Source: Porticoccaceae bacterium LTM1
GTDB lineage: Bacteria; Pseudomonadota; Gammaproteobacteria; Pseudomonadales; Porticoccaceae
Assembly: GCA_030252795.1 (NCBI GenBank)
Contig: CP127080.1
Coordinates: 2,993,501 to 3,057,500, forward strand
Reading direction: 5' to 3'
DNA: 64,000 bases
Shown here piece by piece: positions 45,168 through 54,994 of this stretch. Positions within the stretch are counted from its first letter, which is position 1, and each line of letters starts with the position of its first letter. The notes beneath the pieces are model-generated. The model saw nothing but the letters and a program-made list of their open reading frames with translations. It did not search any database and was not told where the DNA came from. Position numbers and translations under genes: made by a program.

Positions 45168-45806
45168 TTACTTCTTGGCTTTACGCTCTTTTTCGATCAG
45201 GAAGTCAGCCACTTCCAGCATTGCATCTGTGCTTCCGGCAGACTCAACACCAATACGGTATTTGCCGTTAACAATAATGCTCGGGGTACCGGTAATACGA
45301 TAAGCACGGTTACGGGATTGTGCCTGCATGGACTGGCTTATCACACCGAATGAGTTAAACACGCTGCGGAACTGCTCGCGATCAACACCAGCCTCTGCAA
45401 AGACCTCACCGATTTCCCGCTCAGTAGTCATACGCTTGTGATCTTTGTGATAGGCATCAAACAGTTTTGCATGCATCACATCAAGGTTATTCAGGGACTT
45501 GGCGGTGTAATAAGCACGGGTGTGTACTTCAAATTGCTTGCGACCCAATGTGCTCGGGTTACGCACGAAAGTGACATCTTCCGGCAGCTTTTCTGACCAC
45601 TCTTTTACACTTGGGCTGTAGTGATAGCAGTGAACACAGCCGTACCAGAACACTTCTGTCACTTCGATCTTGTTCGGATCACTGGTAGGAACCGGCTGAG
45701 GCAGCACAAAGTAGTGTTTTTCTGCCTGGTATTTTTCTTCGGCCTGGCAGCCGACCGTCAGAACAGCACTGGCAACAAACAACAGCGCAGTAAGCAAAGC
45801 TCGCAT
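45168..45806 (-). CDS. dsbA: Thiol:disulfide interchange protein DsbA, paralogue 1
   Basis: Periplasmic oxidase of 212 residues that forms disulfides in exported proteins. Signal peptide (ALLTALLFVASAVLTVGCQA), thioredoxin fold with a helical insert, active site FWYGCVHCYHYSP (Cys57, Cys60), cis-Pro loop ITGTPSIIVNG. The VGC at the signal end resembles a lipobox but with Thr at -3, so lipidation is uncertain. 117 bp downstream of a second DsbA gene on the same strand. Confidence 0.93.
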   Translation of the reverse strand: MRALLTALLFVASAVLTVGCQAEEKYQAEKHYFVLPQPVPTSDPNKIEVTEVFWYGCVHCYHYSPSVKEWSEKLPEDVTFVRNPSTLGRKQFEVHTRAYYTAKSLNNLDVMHAKLFDAYHKDHKRMTTEREIGEVFAEAGVDREQFRSVFNSFGVISQSMQAQSRNRAYRITGTPSIIVNGKYRIGVESAGSTDAMLEVADFLIEKERKAKK

Positions 45807-45923
45807 GTATGTCCTCCAAGAAAGAACGTCTAAATTGTATTGTTAATATCAGCCTGAATGTTAACGCTAAATCATCAGACTGCCAAAGTCTTCAAAAGTG
45901 CTTGTAAAGCTAGGTAAAATTAC

Positions 45924-46610
45924 TCAACTTCCCTTAGGGGCGGTTGACTCTAATACGTCTTTTTCCATATCGCTGCTGGCTTGTTCTCGCTCCTTCTCAA
46001 TCAGGAACTCTGCCACTTCCATCATTTTATCGTTACCACCAAGAGCCCTTCCGCTAATCAGGTATTTTCCCTGAACCACCAGCCGTGGTGTACCGGTAAT
46101 CAGGCATTGCCTGGTTAACTGTTCGGCTTTAAGAGCCTTGCCCTTGATCTCCAGAGAGTTAAACACCTCACTGAAGGTAGCTCGTTCGACTCCGATTTTT
46201 TCAAACAGATCTGCAATCTCACGCTCGGTCTTGAACGGTCGGCGCCGCACATTCATCTCGTCGTACATTTTAGGGTGAAACTTATCCATCACTCCCAGCT
46301 GTTCAGCAGTATAGAACGCCTGGGCGTGGAGTTTCATTCTTGGATGCCACACTGCTGGCAATCGATGATAGTTAACGTCTTTACCCAGGCCTTCCTGCCA
46401 GGTATTAAATTTGGGCGACAGGTTGTAGCAGTGACGACAACCGTACCAGAAGACCTCCATAACCTCGATGTTGTTCACTTCTGCCAACTCAACCGGCTTG
46501 GGTAACTTCAGGTAGTGAACCCCTTCTTTAAAGGTTTCCTCCGCCCTTACCAGGGAGCTACTCAGCAACAGGCAAGCGGCCATAGCCATCATGCGAAACG
46601 TAAATTGCAT
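45924..46610 (-). CDS. DsbA-family thiol:disulfide interchange protein, paralogue 2
   Basis: Periplasmic protein of 228 residues with a signal peptide (MMAMAACLLLSSSLVRAEE), active site FWYGCRHCYNLSP (Cys58, Cys61) and cis-Pro loop ITGTPRLVVQG. It is collinear with the adjacent DsbA over the whole length (VMEVFWYGC, KLHAQAFYTAEQLG, EIADLFEKIGV, MEVAEFLIEKERE), so the pair is a tandem duplication. Different CXXC middle residues (RH versus VH) suggest different redox potential. It ends in a charged tail absent from paralogue 1. Confidence 0.9.
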   Translation of the reverse strand: MQFTFRMMAMAACLLLSSSLVRAEETFKEGVHYLKLPKPVELAEVNNIEVMEVFWYGCRHCYNLSPKFNTWQEGLGKDVNYHRLPAVWHPRMKLHAQAFYTAEQLGVMDKFHPKMYDEMNVRRRPFKTEREIADLFEKIGVERATFSEVFNSLEIKGKALKAEQLTRQCLITGTPRLVVQGKYLISGRALGGNDKMMEVAEFLIEKEREQASSDMEKDVLESTAPKGS

Positions 46611-46641
46611 CTCTTTCCCTATTTTTATAAAAATCAGACAC

Positions 46642-46911
46642 TAGGGCCTGTCGACACTAATTGATTACTTGCTGTTGTGTCTAAAAAAGCGCCAATCAAG
46701 GCATGAGGAGAGCAGTTTGGTCATTCCAAATAAACGACGAATAACGCTGAGTGGCGCTTTTTTAGACACAACCCGTAGGGCTGCGGCCATTTTCCCGCCC
46801 AGCTACGTTATCAGTCGCTTATGTAGAGTAACTACACTGCACTCCTTCTGCCTTGCTGGCCAAAAAAATGGCCTTCAGCAGCAAACAATCAATTAGTGTC
46901 GACAGGCCCTA
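46642..46911. mobile_element. MITE-like element, 270 bp, with ACAC duplication
   Basis: Terminal inverted repeats of about 33 bp with two mismatches, starting TAGGGCCTGTCGACACTAAT at 46642 and at the complement of 46911. An inner inverted pair TTGTGTCTAAAAAAGCGCC (46674-46692 region) matches 46753-46771. The element is bounded by ACAC at 46638-46641 and 46912-46915. No transposase frame inside, so it is non-autonomous. It lies upstream of the dsbA pair and downstream of cytochrome c4. Confidence 0.82.
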
Positions 46912-46956
46912 ACACAGCAATCAGACAAATTACTGGGACGCCAGTTCACTGGCAAC

Positions 46957-46984
46957 AAAAAAGGTGGCCTGAGCCACCTTTTTG
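46957..46984. terminator. Bidirectional terminator after cytochrome c4
   Basis: AAGGTGGC, loop CTGA, GCCACCTT (46961-46980) flanked by A-run and T-run, 23 bp past the cytochrome c4 stop on the minus strand. Confidence 0.88.
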
Positions 46985-47006
46985 TTAATCGCGTCAAAGT
47001 GACGAG

Positions 47007-47678
47007 TTATTCCTCGTCCTTTACGCCCGCATGCAAACCGGAGAGGTAGTTGGCTACCGCTTCGATTTCCTTGTCACTCAGGTTGGCGGCTACTCCGCGC
47101 ATGATTCGGGTATCACCGTCATTGGTGCGGGCATTACTGCGGAATGCCTTCAGCTGTTTAACGATGTAATCGGCATATTGACCACCCAGACGCGGATAAC
47201 CTGCTGGCGCATTACCCATACCAGTTGGCGAATGGCAGCCGGAGCAGGCCGGAACATTGGTCTCGTGGTTGCCAGCGCGGAAAATTTTCTCACCCACCGC
47301 CATCAACTCAGTAGCATTCAGGCCTTCCAGTGGCCAGTCTTTCTCTTTTTTGGCGCCTGAAATCTGCATCGGGTTGGACGAGAAGTACGCAGCCAGATCG
47401 GCCAGGTCCTGCTCACTCATATTATCCAGCTGACCAATCATCTCGGGAACCTGGCGCTCACCGGATTTGATATCGTTCAGCTGCTTGAGCAGGTACTTTT
47501 CGCCCTGCCCGGCCAATTTGGGGTAAAGGGCAACCGGGCTGTTTCCTGTCTCACCGTGACACGCTGCACACGTAGCCGCTTTTGTCTTACCTGCCTGGGC
47601 ATCGCCACCAGCTACCGCCAGAGGAGCGGCCATCATCAAGCCAACAGCAACAATAAAACCTTTCGAAACCTGCTTCAT
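47007..47678 (-). CDS. Di-heme cytochrome c4
   Basis: Periplasmic electron carrier of 223 residues with two class I cytochrome c domains, each with a heme site: CAACHGE (first) and CSGCHSP (second), and distal Met candidates in each half. Signal peptide GFIVAVGLMMAAPLAVAGG. The ATG at 47678 (MKQVSKGF) is used; a 30-residue extension would precede the signal peptide. Divergent from engB, as in Pseudomonas relatives. It probably donates electrons to the aa3 oxidase encoded at the right end. Confidence 0.95.
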   Translation of the reverse strand: MKQVSKGFIVAVGLMMAAPLAVAGGDAQAGKTKAATCAACHGETGNSPVALYPKLAGQGEKYLLKQLNDIKSGERQVPEMIGQLDNMSEQDLADLAAYFSSNPMQISGAKKEKDWPLEGLNATELMAVGEKIFRAGNHETNVPACSGCHSPTGMGNAPAGYPRLGGQYADYIVKQLKAFRSNARTNDGDTRIMRGVAANLSDKEIEAVANYLSGLHAGVKDEE

Positions 47679-47830
47679 CGGGTATTCCGCTTTCTTTGTT
47701 TGGATACACATTGTTTTGTTTGGGTACAATAGCGCAGCGAGCGAACGCAACGCCAGTTTGACCGGCATGGCGGCGCATTATAGCCCAAACCCTTACAGTT
47801 CGTAACACTACTGAGTTGATAGCCGTCAAT

Positions 47831-48466
47831 ATGAGTGAAATTTTGCAGTTTCAAACCGCTTTTTTTACCCAGAGCAGCCCAACACTGGCCCAGTGCCCCC
47901 CCGACAACGGCGCTGAAGTCGCCTTTGCCGGACGCTCTAATGCCGGGAAGTCCAGCGCCCTGAATACCCTGACCGACAACCACAAACTGGCCAGAACCAG
48001 TAAAACCCCGGGTCGCACCCAGTTGATCAACTTCTTTCAGCTTACGGAAGAGCATCGTCTGGTAGACCTGCCCGGCTACGGTTTTGCCAAGGTTCCCAAG
48101 GCCATGAAGGAGAAGTGGGATCGCAATCTGGCTCAATACCTTCAAGAGCGTCAGTCGCTCAAAGGCCTGATTCTGTTGATGGATATTCGCCATCCACTGC
48201 AACCCTACGACCTGCAGATGCTGCAGTGGGCCAATGACGCAAAGATGCCGGTCCACATCCTGTTGACCAAGGCAGATAAACTGAAGCGTGGCCCAGCGCA
48301 GAGCACACTGTTAAAAGTGAAGAAAACGCTCAAGGAGATGGGATTATCAGATCGCCTTACTGCCCAGACCTTTTCGGCCCCAAAGAAGGACGGCGTGAAA
48401 ATTCTTGAAAACCGTCTGCGTGAATGGCTTAGCCCCCAACCGCAGCTCGCCCCCGAAGCCGACTGA
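47831..48466 (+). CDS. engB: Ribosome biogenesis GTPase EngB/YihA
   Basis: Essential GTPase of 211 residues for 50S assembly. G1 [10 protein letters not shown]2 [15 protein letters not shown]3 [11 protein letters not shown]4 LTKADKL. The ATG at 47831 is used; a TTG five codons upstream is the alternative. Convergent with polA with a long spacer that in gammaproteobacteria carries a small RNA. Confidence 0.95.
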   Translation: MSEILQFQTAFFTQSSPTLAQCPPDNGAEVAFAGRSNAGKSSALNTLTDNHKLARTSKTPGRTQLINFFQLTEEHRLVDLPGYGFAKVPKAMKEKWDRNLAQYLQERQSLKGLILLMDIRHPLQPYDLQMLQWANDAKMPVHILLTKADKLKRGPAQSTLLKVKKTLKEMGLSDRLTAQTFSAPKKDGVKILENRLREWLSPQPQLAPEAD

Positions 48467-48487
48467 TTCTTCCCCGTAAACCCGGAC

Positions 48488-48519
48488 AAAAAAAAGCGGC
48501 GCTGTATCAACAGCGCCGC
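48488..48519 (-). terminator. Strong minus-strand terminator in the engB-polA gap
   Basis: GCGGCGCTG / CAGCGCCGC arms (48496-48504, 48511-48519), 6-nt loop, followed by eight T on the minus strand. It is 168 bp downstream of another minus-strand terminator, so it ends either read-through or a separate transcript. Confidence 0.88.
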
Positions 48520-48680
48520 AATAATTCGATCGGGTAATCCAAGTGAGGGGGAGGAATACTTCAGCCCGATCTTTCACTCACAACCAAGAGGTGGGTTGTA
48601 CTGAAAGCTTAGAACAAGCTGATTGGGGTAAGTTCCGGATCCGTTGAAAAAATTGTGCCCAATTTCACATGTCAGGAAAA
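48520..48680 (-). ncRNA. Possible second small RNA ending at 48488
   Basis: Non-coding minus-strand stretch between two consecutive minus-strand terminators, with a stem (CAACCCACCTC / GAGGTGGGTTG-like CAACCaagAGGTGGGTTG, about 48581-48600) and a C-rich CCTCCCCCTCAC segment. No convincing promoter was found. Low confidence. Confidence 0.3.
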
Positions 48681-48686
48681 AAGGTT

Positions 48687-48799
48687 AAAAAAAAGCCCTA
48701 ACCAAGAAGGAGGCGGTTAGGGCTTGCTTTGCTGTTGCTTGGGGGAAAACAAGTTTGGGGGATAGAGTAAGACACCTCGGGCGTCACACCCCATCCGTT
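48687..48799 (-). ncRNA. Candidate small RNA downstream of polA (Spot 42/ErsA position)
   Basis: About 113 nt on the minus strand. A possible promoter is TTGAGC (48831-48836), 19-nt spacer, TATAGT (48806-48811). It ends at a terminator with AGCCCTAACC / GGTTAGGGCT arms and eight T (48687-48694). The body carries two C-rich unpaired stretches (CCCCCAA, twice) and CCTCCTTC in the terminator loop, which can pair with Shine-Dalgarno sequences. The polA-engB gap holds spf in enterics and vibrios and ersA in Pseudomonas. Sequence similarity to either is not evident by eye. Confidence 0.55.
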
Positions 48800-48897
48800 A
48801 TTCAAACTATAGACGATAAAAATACAGGCTGCTCAAAACTTGCTCAAATATTTTTCAAGTTACTGATTTTGAACAAATATATTTTTTGACCAACTGG

Positions 48898-51624
48898 TCA
48901 ATGAGCTTCATCCCAGTTATCCCCAACTCCGACATCCACTACCAGAGGTACTGACAACTCGGCCGCCTTTGACATGTATTCCGGTAGTCCGGCAGTCACC
49001 GTTTCCAGCTCCGCCTCCGGCACTTCCAGCACCAGTTCATCGTGCACCTGCATAATGACACGGCTCTTCAAACCTTCCGTTTGCAGCCACTGATCCACGG
49101 CAATCATTGCTCGCTTGATAATATCTGCCGCCGTGCCCTGCATCGGCGCGTTAATGGCGGTACGCTCAGCAGCCTGACGATGAGCGCCATTGCGGGCGTT
49201 GATCATCGGAACATACAGGCGTCGGCCAAACAGGGTCTCCACATAGCCCTTCTCTTTTGCCCCTTCCCTGGTCTTCTCCATATATCGTTGAACACCCGGG
49301 TATCGTTCAAAATAGAGGTCGATGTACTGCTGTGCCTGGTTGCGACCGATATTCAGTTGACGCCCCAAACCAAAGGCTGACATTCCGTAGATCAACCCGA
49401 AATTAATCGCCTTGGCACTGCGTCGCTGCTCCGGAGTAACTTGATCCAAAGCAGTATCAAACACTTCGGCAGCGGTAGCCCTGTGGACGTCGAGCCCTTC
49501 GGCAAAGGCCGTTAACAGGCCTTTATCCCCGGAGAGGTGAGCCATAATTCGAAGTTCAATCTGCGAGTAGTCCGCCGCCACCAATTTGCAGCCTTTGGGC
49601 GCGACAAAGGCGTGGCGAATACGCCTACCCTCTTCGGTGCGCACCGGAATATTCTGCAAGTTAGGGTCCGAAGAAGACAGTCTCCCGGTCGCTGTAACCG
49701 CCTGATGATATGAGGTGTGGACACGACCGGTGGCTGGATTGACCATCTCCGGCAGCTTGTCGGTATAGGTGGACTTCAGTTTGCTGAGACTGCGGTGTTC
49801 CATCAGCAACTTCGGCAGCGGGTAATCCAGCGCCAACTCCTGCAGCACCTCTTCCTTGGTGGACGGCGCACCTTTGGCGGTTTTTTTCAGTACCGGCAGT
49901 TGCAGCTTGTCGAACAGAATAGCGCCCAATTGTTTGGGTGAGGAAAGATTGAACTCCTCTCCTGCCAACTCAAACGCTTCCTGCTGGATTTCCGCAATGC
50001 GCTGACCGAGTTGTTGGCTCTGCTGACGAAGTAATGAGCCATCTATCAGTGCGCCGGTGCGCTCGATGCGCGACAATACCGACAGCAATGGCATTTCGAT
50101 TTCGGTAAATACCGATTGCAGTCCGGGCTGACTTTCCAACTCCGGCATCAGGGCCTGATGCAACCGCAAGGTTATATCGGCGTCTTCCGCCGCATATGGC
50201 CCGGCCGTTTCAATATCAATCTGGTTGAAAGTAAGCTGCCCGGCCCCTTTGCCAGCGATCTCTTCAAAACTGATGCAGCGATGGCTCAATAGTCGCTCGG
50301 CGAGGCTGTCCATATCGTGGCGTCCGGCGGTGGAGTTCACTACATAAGATTCCAGCATGGTGTCATAAGCCACCCCCCGCAGATCGACGCCCTGTCGAGC
50401 CAGCACGCTCATATCGTATTTGAGGTTCTGGCCTATTTTTTTCAGCTCCGGGTCTTCCAGTAGTGGCTTTAACTTGTCCAGCACCTGTTGACGCGACAGT
50501 TGTGACGGCGCGCCGAGGTAGTCGTGACCAAAGGGTACGTAGGCAGCACTACCAGCCTCCACCGCAAAGGACACCCCAACCAGTTCAGCCTGCATGTAAT
50601 CAAGGCTGGTGGTTTCGGTATCAAAGGCAAACAGCTTGGCGGTCTTCAGTTTGTCGATCCAGACATCCAGTTGTTCTTCGTTGAACAGAATTTCATAGTG
50701 GGCTTCTATTGCCTCCACTGCCTGTTCAGGAGCCTCGTCACCGCCCTGCTCTACTTCCTCCAGCCATGTTTTGAATTCCATCTCCCTGAACAAGGCCAGC
50801 AATGCATCGGAATCCTGTGGCTGGTGGCTGAGCTCATCATGACTTAACGGCAGCTCAATATTGGTGCGAATGGTTGCCAGATCGTGGGACAATTCCGCCT
50901 GCTCGCGAAATTCAGCCAGTTTTTCCGGCATCTTCTTCGCGCCGCGAAAGCCCAATTCACGAATCGGTTCCAGATCTTCATAGATCTTTTCCAGGCTACC
51001 GATACCCTGAAGCAAGGCTACGGCGGTTTTTTCGCCCACGCCAGGCACACCGGGAATGTTGTCGGACTTGTCGCCCAACAGGGCCAGGTAATCAATGATC
51101 AGTGTGGGCGGCACACCAAATTTGTCGGCTACGCCATCCACGTCCAGACAGGTTTCGGTCATGGTATTTACCAGTGTCACCTTGTCGGTGACAAGTTGAG
51201 CCATGTCCTTATCGCCGGTTGAAATTACCACTGCCCTGCCCGCTTTTTCCGCCTGTTTGGCGAGAGTTCCAATTACATCGTCCGCTTCGACTCCTTCCAC
51301 CACCAGGATAGGCAAGCCCATGGCGCGAATGATGTTGTGGATCGGCTCAATCTGGCTTCGCAGTTCATCTGGCATCGGGGGGCGATGAGATTTGTACTCA
51401 GCATAAAGTTCATCGCGAAAGGTCTTGCCCTTGGCATCAAACACCACTGCAATTTCACTGCCCGGATAGTCCTTGAGCAGGCGACGAATCATTGAGATAA
51501 CTCCGCGCACCGCACCCGTAGGCTGACCAGCAGAGTTTATAAGCGCCTGCAGCGCAGGAACGTGAAAGGCACGATATAAATAGGAAGAACCATCGACCAA
51601 TACGAGCGGGGTTGATTCAGCCAT
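48898..51624 (-). CDS. polA: DNA polymerase I
   Basis: Full-length enzyme of 908 residues for Okazaki fragment processing and repair. 5' nuclease domain ([48 protein letters not shown]), 3'-5' exonuclease with its acidic residues kept ([19 protein letters not shown]), and polymerase domain ([50 protein letters not shown]). No defects. Followed by the candidate small RNA region. Confidence 0.98.
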   Translation of the reverse strand: MAESTPLVLVDGSSYLYRAFHVPALQALINSAGQPTGAVRGVISMIRRLLKDYPGSEIAVVFDAKGKTFRDELYAEYKSHRPPMPDELRSQIEPIHNIIRAMGLPILVVEGVEADDVIGTLAKQAEKAGRAVVISTGDKDMAQLVTDKVTLVNTMTETCLDVDGVADKFGVPPTLIIDYLALLGDKSDNIPGVPGVGEKTAVALLQGIGSLEKIYEDLEPIRELGFRGAKKMPEKLAEFREQAELSHDLATIRTNIELPLSHDELSHQPQDSDALLALFREMEFKTWLEEVEQGGDEAPEQAVEAIEAHYEILFNEEQLDVWIDKLKTAKLFAFDTETTSLDYMQAELVGVSFAVEAGSAAYVPFGHDYLGAPSQLSRQQVLDKLKPLLEDPELKKIGQNLKYDMSVLARQGVDLRGVAYDTMLESYVVNSTAGRHDMDSLAERLLSHRCISFEEIAGKGAGQLTFNQIDIETAGPYAAEDADITLRLHQALMPELESQPGLQSVFTEIEMPLLSVLSRIERTGALIDGSLLRQQSQQLGQRIAEIQQEAFELAGEEFNLSSPKQLGAILFDKLQLPVLKKTAKGAPSTKEEVLQELALDYPLPKLLMEHRSLSKLKSTYTDKLPEMVNPATGRVHTSYHQAVTATGRLSSSDPNLQNIPVRTEEGRRIRHAFVAPKGCKLVAADYSQIELRIMAHLSGDKGLLTAFAEGLDVHRATAAEVFDTALDQVTPEQRRSAKAINFGLIYGMSAFGLGRQLNIGRNQAQQYIDLYFERYPGVQRYMEKTREGAKEKGYVETLFGRRLYVPMINARNGAHRQAAERTAINAPMQGTAADIIKRAMIAVDQWLQTEGLKSRVIMQVHDELVLEVPEAELETVTAGLPEYMSKAAELSVPLVVDVGVGDNWDEAH

Positions 51625-51733
51625 GAGCTGGTATGTCCTTGCGGTGAATATTATTAGTGAGCGGAGTGCCAGAATACAGGCACTCCAAAAAAGACAAGCT
51701 TAACGGAAATGGCAAAACGGGTTAATGCCCCGT

Positions 51734-52681
51734 TTACTTACGATTGAGACAGCGCTCAAAGGCGTCGGCCACATTTTCGAGAAATCGCAGGTATCCATTT
51801 TCTCCGGGAGCAATCTCACTACCCAACGGATCAAGCATTACTGTGGCAACACCAGTCCGCTGGGCAAATGCTTCAGCCGGCTTGGAGTTGAATTGTGGAT
51901 CCACGAGGATACAAGCCAACTTACCTTTCTCATGAGCCAGTAACTCTGCCAAAGATTTCGCACCAACCTGGGCACCAGACAGATTTCTCAGGGATCCCAG
52001 CTGCTTAAGCCCAAAGTGCTCTACAAAATGACCATAAGCATCATGCTGAACGACAAACTGATCCATGGGGAGTTTTGCAAAACGCGCGCGTGTGCGTTGT
52101 TCATAATCCTGCATCTGCCCTGAAAAGCTATTTGCTCTCTGTAGATACTGTTCCGCATGCTCCGGGTCTAGTTCGCTCAACCTTGCAGCAAGTGCAGTAA
52201 CCAGCACATTTATATTCTCCGGGTTAAGCCAGAGATGAAGATCCTTTCCATGATCGTGGTGGTGATGATGGTGATGACCTTCAGAGTCGTGTTCATCATC
52301 ATGGTGATGGGATGGATCGTCACAACCTTCACCTTCGGGCCAAATCAGGCCATCAAGCCCAGCAGTAACCAGCTGGCGATCATCGGGCACCATCTTTTCG
52401 ATAAAGCCGTCGAAACCCTCACCGATATGTACAACCAGGTCAGCATCATCCAGTTTCACCCGGTCTGAAACACGCATGGCAAAGTCATGAGGTGAAGAGC
52501 GATCGGGAATAAGCTGATGCACCTCAATGCGATCAGCACCTATGTCTTTTATGACTAGAGCCAAGGGTTTGATAGTTGTTACTATTTTAATCGGCTGGTT
52601 AGCTGATTCCGCAAAAACGGTCGCTGAGAATCCCAAACCCAACACAATTAGTGTCAAACTGCGGAAAATTTGCCAAATCAC
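51734..52681 (-). CDS. znuA: Zinc ABC transporter, periplasmic binding protein
   Basis: Zn-binding protein of 315 residues. Signal peptide (LTLIVLGLGFSATVFAES), cluster A-I fold with ligands in DRSSPHDFAMRVSD, a histidine-rich loop (about 123-146, seven consecutive His) and VQHDAYGHFVEHFGL. The start is GTG at 52681. Divergent from zur-znuC-znuB across a 110-bp gap with a Zur box. It delivers zinc to ZnuB/ZnuC under zinc starvation. Confidence 0.96.
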   Translation of the reverse strand: MIWQIFRSLTLIVLGLGFSATVFAESANQPIKIVTTIKPLALVIKDIGADRIEVHQLIPDRSSPHDFAMRVSDRVKLDDADLVVHIGEGFDGFIEKMVPDDRQLVTAGLDGLIWPEGEGCDDPSHHHDDEHDSEGHHHHHHHDHGKDLHLWLNPENINVLVTALAARLSELDPEHAEQYLQRANSFSGQMQDYEQRTRARFAKLPMDQFVVQHDAYGHFVEHFGLKQLGSLRNLSGAQVGAKSLAELLAHEKGKLACILVDPQFNSKPAEAFAQRTGVATVMLDPLGSEIAPGENGYLRFLENVADAFERCLNRK

Positions 52682-52711
52682 GTTAAATCTCTTCTTTACA
52701 CTAATAAATAA

Positions 52712-52726
52712 TGTTACATAATAACA
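52712..52726. promoter_or_regulatory. Zur box
   Basis: TGTTACATAATAACA, palindrome with TGTTA/TAACA arms, in the divergent znuA/zur gap. It resembles the gammaproteobacterial Zur consensus (TGTTATANTATAACA) and should control both directions. Confidence 0.85.
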
Positions 52727-52791
52727 CTTAGCTAAATAGCAGAGCGACTAGTTTTGCACTCCTTTACCTTATCGGCTGCTGGTGATGTTAT

Positions 52792-53271
52792 ATGATTACT
52801 AATTCAAAACTCGCCTATCACGAACACGACCATCAACGCTGTATTGATGCTGCATTGGCGCGTGCCGCTGAAGTGTGTGATTCCCGTAAAGCACGGCTCA
52901 CATCAGCTCGGCAAGAAGTACTCAAACTGATCTGGCAAAGTCACCAGCCTCTTGGGGCATACCGAATTCTGGAAATGATGACCGAGAAAAGTGGCAAGCG
53001 AGTCATGCCACCGACGGTCTACAGGGCTCTGGATTTTCTCCTTGAGGTAGGCCTTATTCACCGCATCGCTTCACTGAATGCCTACATTGGCTGCCCATTT
53101 CCCAACAGCCATCACAGTGAGCTGTTCCTGATCTGTCGCAATTGTGGTGCCGCCGCAGAGTGCAGTGCTGACACCGTAAACAGTGCAGTCGCTTCTGCCG
53201 CACAGCGCGCAGGCTTTCAACTGGAGTCGCAATCAGTGGAACTGGTAGGACTTTGCCCACAATGTCAGTAG
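52792..53271 (+). CDS. zur: Zinc uptake regulator Zur (Fur family)
   Basis: Zn-dependent repressor of 159 residues. Winged helix ([52 protein letters not shown]), metal sites in [15 protein letters not shown] and C-terminal LCPQCQ. First gene of zur-znuC-znuB and autoregulated if the adjacent box is used. Confidence 0.95.
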   Translation: MITNSKLAYHEHDHQRCIDAALARAAEVCDSRKARLTSARQEVLKLIWQSHQPLGAYRILEMMTEKSGKRVMPPTVYRALDFLLEVGLIHRIASLNAYIGCPFPNSHHSELFLICRNCGAAAECSADTVNSAVASAAQRAGFQLESQSVELVGLCPQCQ

Positions 53272-54026
53272 AGCTGCCTCAACTTGTTTCTCTTCAGAAT
53301 GTGGGCGTTCGATATGGCGAACAGTCCGTTCTGGAGCAGATCAACTTTGACCTCAGGCAAGGCCAGATCGTCACCCTGATAGGGCCTAACGGTGCGGGTA
53401 AAACCACACTGGTCAAGGTAGTGCTTGGGCTCACGAATCCTTCAACTGGCAAGGTGAAGCGATCCGGGGGGCTACGTATCGGTTATATGCCACAACGTCT
53501 GCACATAGATCCGACATTTCCCCTGACCCTTTTCCGATTTTTGCGTTTGACCGGAGCCACTAACGACCAGTGTAAGCAAGCACTCACTACTGTTGGGATT
53601 GAGCGTCTGCAAAACAGCCCCTTGCAAGGACTCTCAGGCGGAGAGCTGCAACGCGCGCTTCTGGCACGAGCATTGTTACGCCGCCCCAACCTGCTTGTAC
53701 TTGATGAGCCGGTTCAAGGGGTGGATGTGATGGGTCAGGAGCAGCTCTACAAGCTCATTGACCGCATTCGCAAGGAACTTAATTGTGGGGTGTTAATGGT
53801 TTCCCACGACTTACACCTGGTAATGTCTTCTACCGATGAGGTGATTTGCCTGAATCGCCATATATGCTGCCACGGCAGTCCACAACAGGTCAGCAGTAGT
53901 CCGGCATTTACTGAACTTTTCGGGACTAAAACAGCATTTTATACCCACGATCACGACCACAAACACAACTTACACGGTGATGTGGTATGCGATCACAGAC
54001 ACTCGGGAGAGCAGGGCAATGCCTGA
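53262..54026 (+). CDS. znuC: Zinc ABC transporter, ATPase
   Basis: ATPase of 254 residues: Walker [10 protein letters not shown], signature [15 protein letters not shown], Walker [14 protein letters not shown]-loop MVSHDLHLV. The C-terminus is histidine-rich ([20 protein letters not shown]), probably a metal-sensing or buffering tail. The ATG at 53262 overlaps the zur stop by 10 bp; a TTG three codons upstream is less likely. Overlaps znuB by 8 bp. Confidence 0.96.
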   Translation: MSVELPQLVSLQNVGVRYGEQSVLEQINFDLRQGQIVTLIGPNGAGKTTLVKVVLGLTNPSTGKVKRSGGLRIGYMPQRLHIDPTFPLTLFRFLRLTGATNDQCKQALTTVGIERLQNSPLQGLSGGELQRALLARALLRRPNLLVLDEPVQGVDVMGQEQLYKLIDRIRKELNCGVLMVSHDLHLVMSSTDEVICLNRHICCHGSPQQVSSSPAFTELFGTKTAFYTHDHDHKHNLHGDVVCDHRHSGEQGNA

Positions 54027-54813
54027 GTTTCTTTGGCTGGCGATCGCCGCTGGAATTGGTGTGGCAATCACTACCGGACCTTTGGGGTCATTTATTGTGT
54101 GGCGAAGAATGGCCTATTTTGGCGACACACTTGCCCATTCTGCCTTACTGGGTACGGCACTTGGCCTGGTACTGCATGTCGCCCCCACTATCTCGGTAAT
54201 CGCCTCCTGCATATTGTTGGCGCTGATCCTGACAGTGCTGCAGCGCCAGCGACAACTGGCCGTAGACACTTTGCTGGGGATTATGGCGCACAGCTCTCTC
54301 GCCCTGGGTCTCGTGGTAATCGCCCTGTTACCGAATATTCGCATCGACCTGATGGCTCTGCTGTTTGGCGACCTGCTATCCGTCACTCCCGAAGACATAA
54401 TCATGATCTTCGCAACTGCCGCAGTCGTGTTGGGAGTTTTATTGTGGTTGTGGCGCCCCTTGTTGGCGATCACCGTGCATGAAGACCTGGCCAAAGTGGA
54501 AGGTGTTCCGGTAACTTTCGTTCGGACCGCTTTGATGACACTGATTGCACTGGCAATTGCTATCGCCATGAAGGCGGTGGGCGTACTTCTGATTACAGCG
54601 CTGATGGTAATACCTGCAGCCACTGCCCGGCGTTTTGCCAACTCTCCAGAGCAGATGGCTATTCTTGCTGCCGTCATTGGAAGTATTGCTGTGCTGGCTG
54701 GACTGTTGATGTCCTGGTATGCCGACACCCCGGCAGGCCCATCAGTGGTGCTTAGTGCGACCTCTTTGTTCCTGTTGAGCCTTACCAAACCCGGCTTACA
54801 CACTAACCGCTAA
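54019..54813 (+). CDS. znuB: Zinc ABC transporter, permease
   Basis: Inner-membrane permease of 264 residues, seven to eight helices, ABC-3 family ([50 protein letters not shown]). The ATG at 54019 inside the end of znuC is used; a longer frame runs into the ZnuC tail. Last gene of the zinc operon. Confidence 0.95.
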   Translation: MPEFLWLAIAAGIGVAITTGPLGSFIVWRRMAYFGDTLAHSALLGTALGLVLHVAPTISVIASCILLALILTVLQRQRQLAVDTLLGIMAHSSLALGLVVIALLPNIRIDLMALLFGDLLSVTPEDIIMIFATAAVVLGVLLWLWRPLLAITVHEDLAKVEGVPVTFVRTALMTLIALAIAIAMKAVGVLLITALMVIPAATARRFANSPEQMAILAAVIGSIAVLAGLLMSWYADTPAGPSVVLSATSLFLLSLTKPGLHTNR

Positions 54814-54994
54814 GTTAAGCACTAAGTATGATTACAAAACTCCAGTAGCCGTCATAAACTGAAAATCCACTCGTGAAGCCCATTCTAATAAGAAACAGGG
54901 CGATTGCTTCACATTGGCTTTACGTTTTATGCTGGGGGTACTCGCTCTTAAACCCACGGAGCCTGGTAGTCTCTGATTGCCTCGAAGTGCAACA

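Noticed and set aside
48687-48799. Naming the candidate RNA spf or ersA
   Set aside because: Only position supports it; I see no clear sequence match and cannot run a covariance search.
51662-51686. GGAGTGCC / GGCACTCC hairpin upstream of polA as a terminator
   Set aside because: The A-run lies on the wrong side for either neighbouring gene; may only affect the polA leader.
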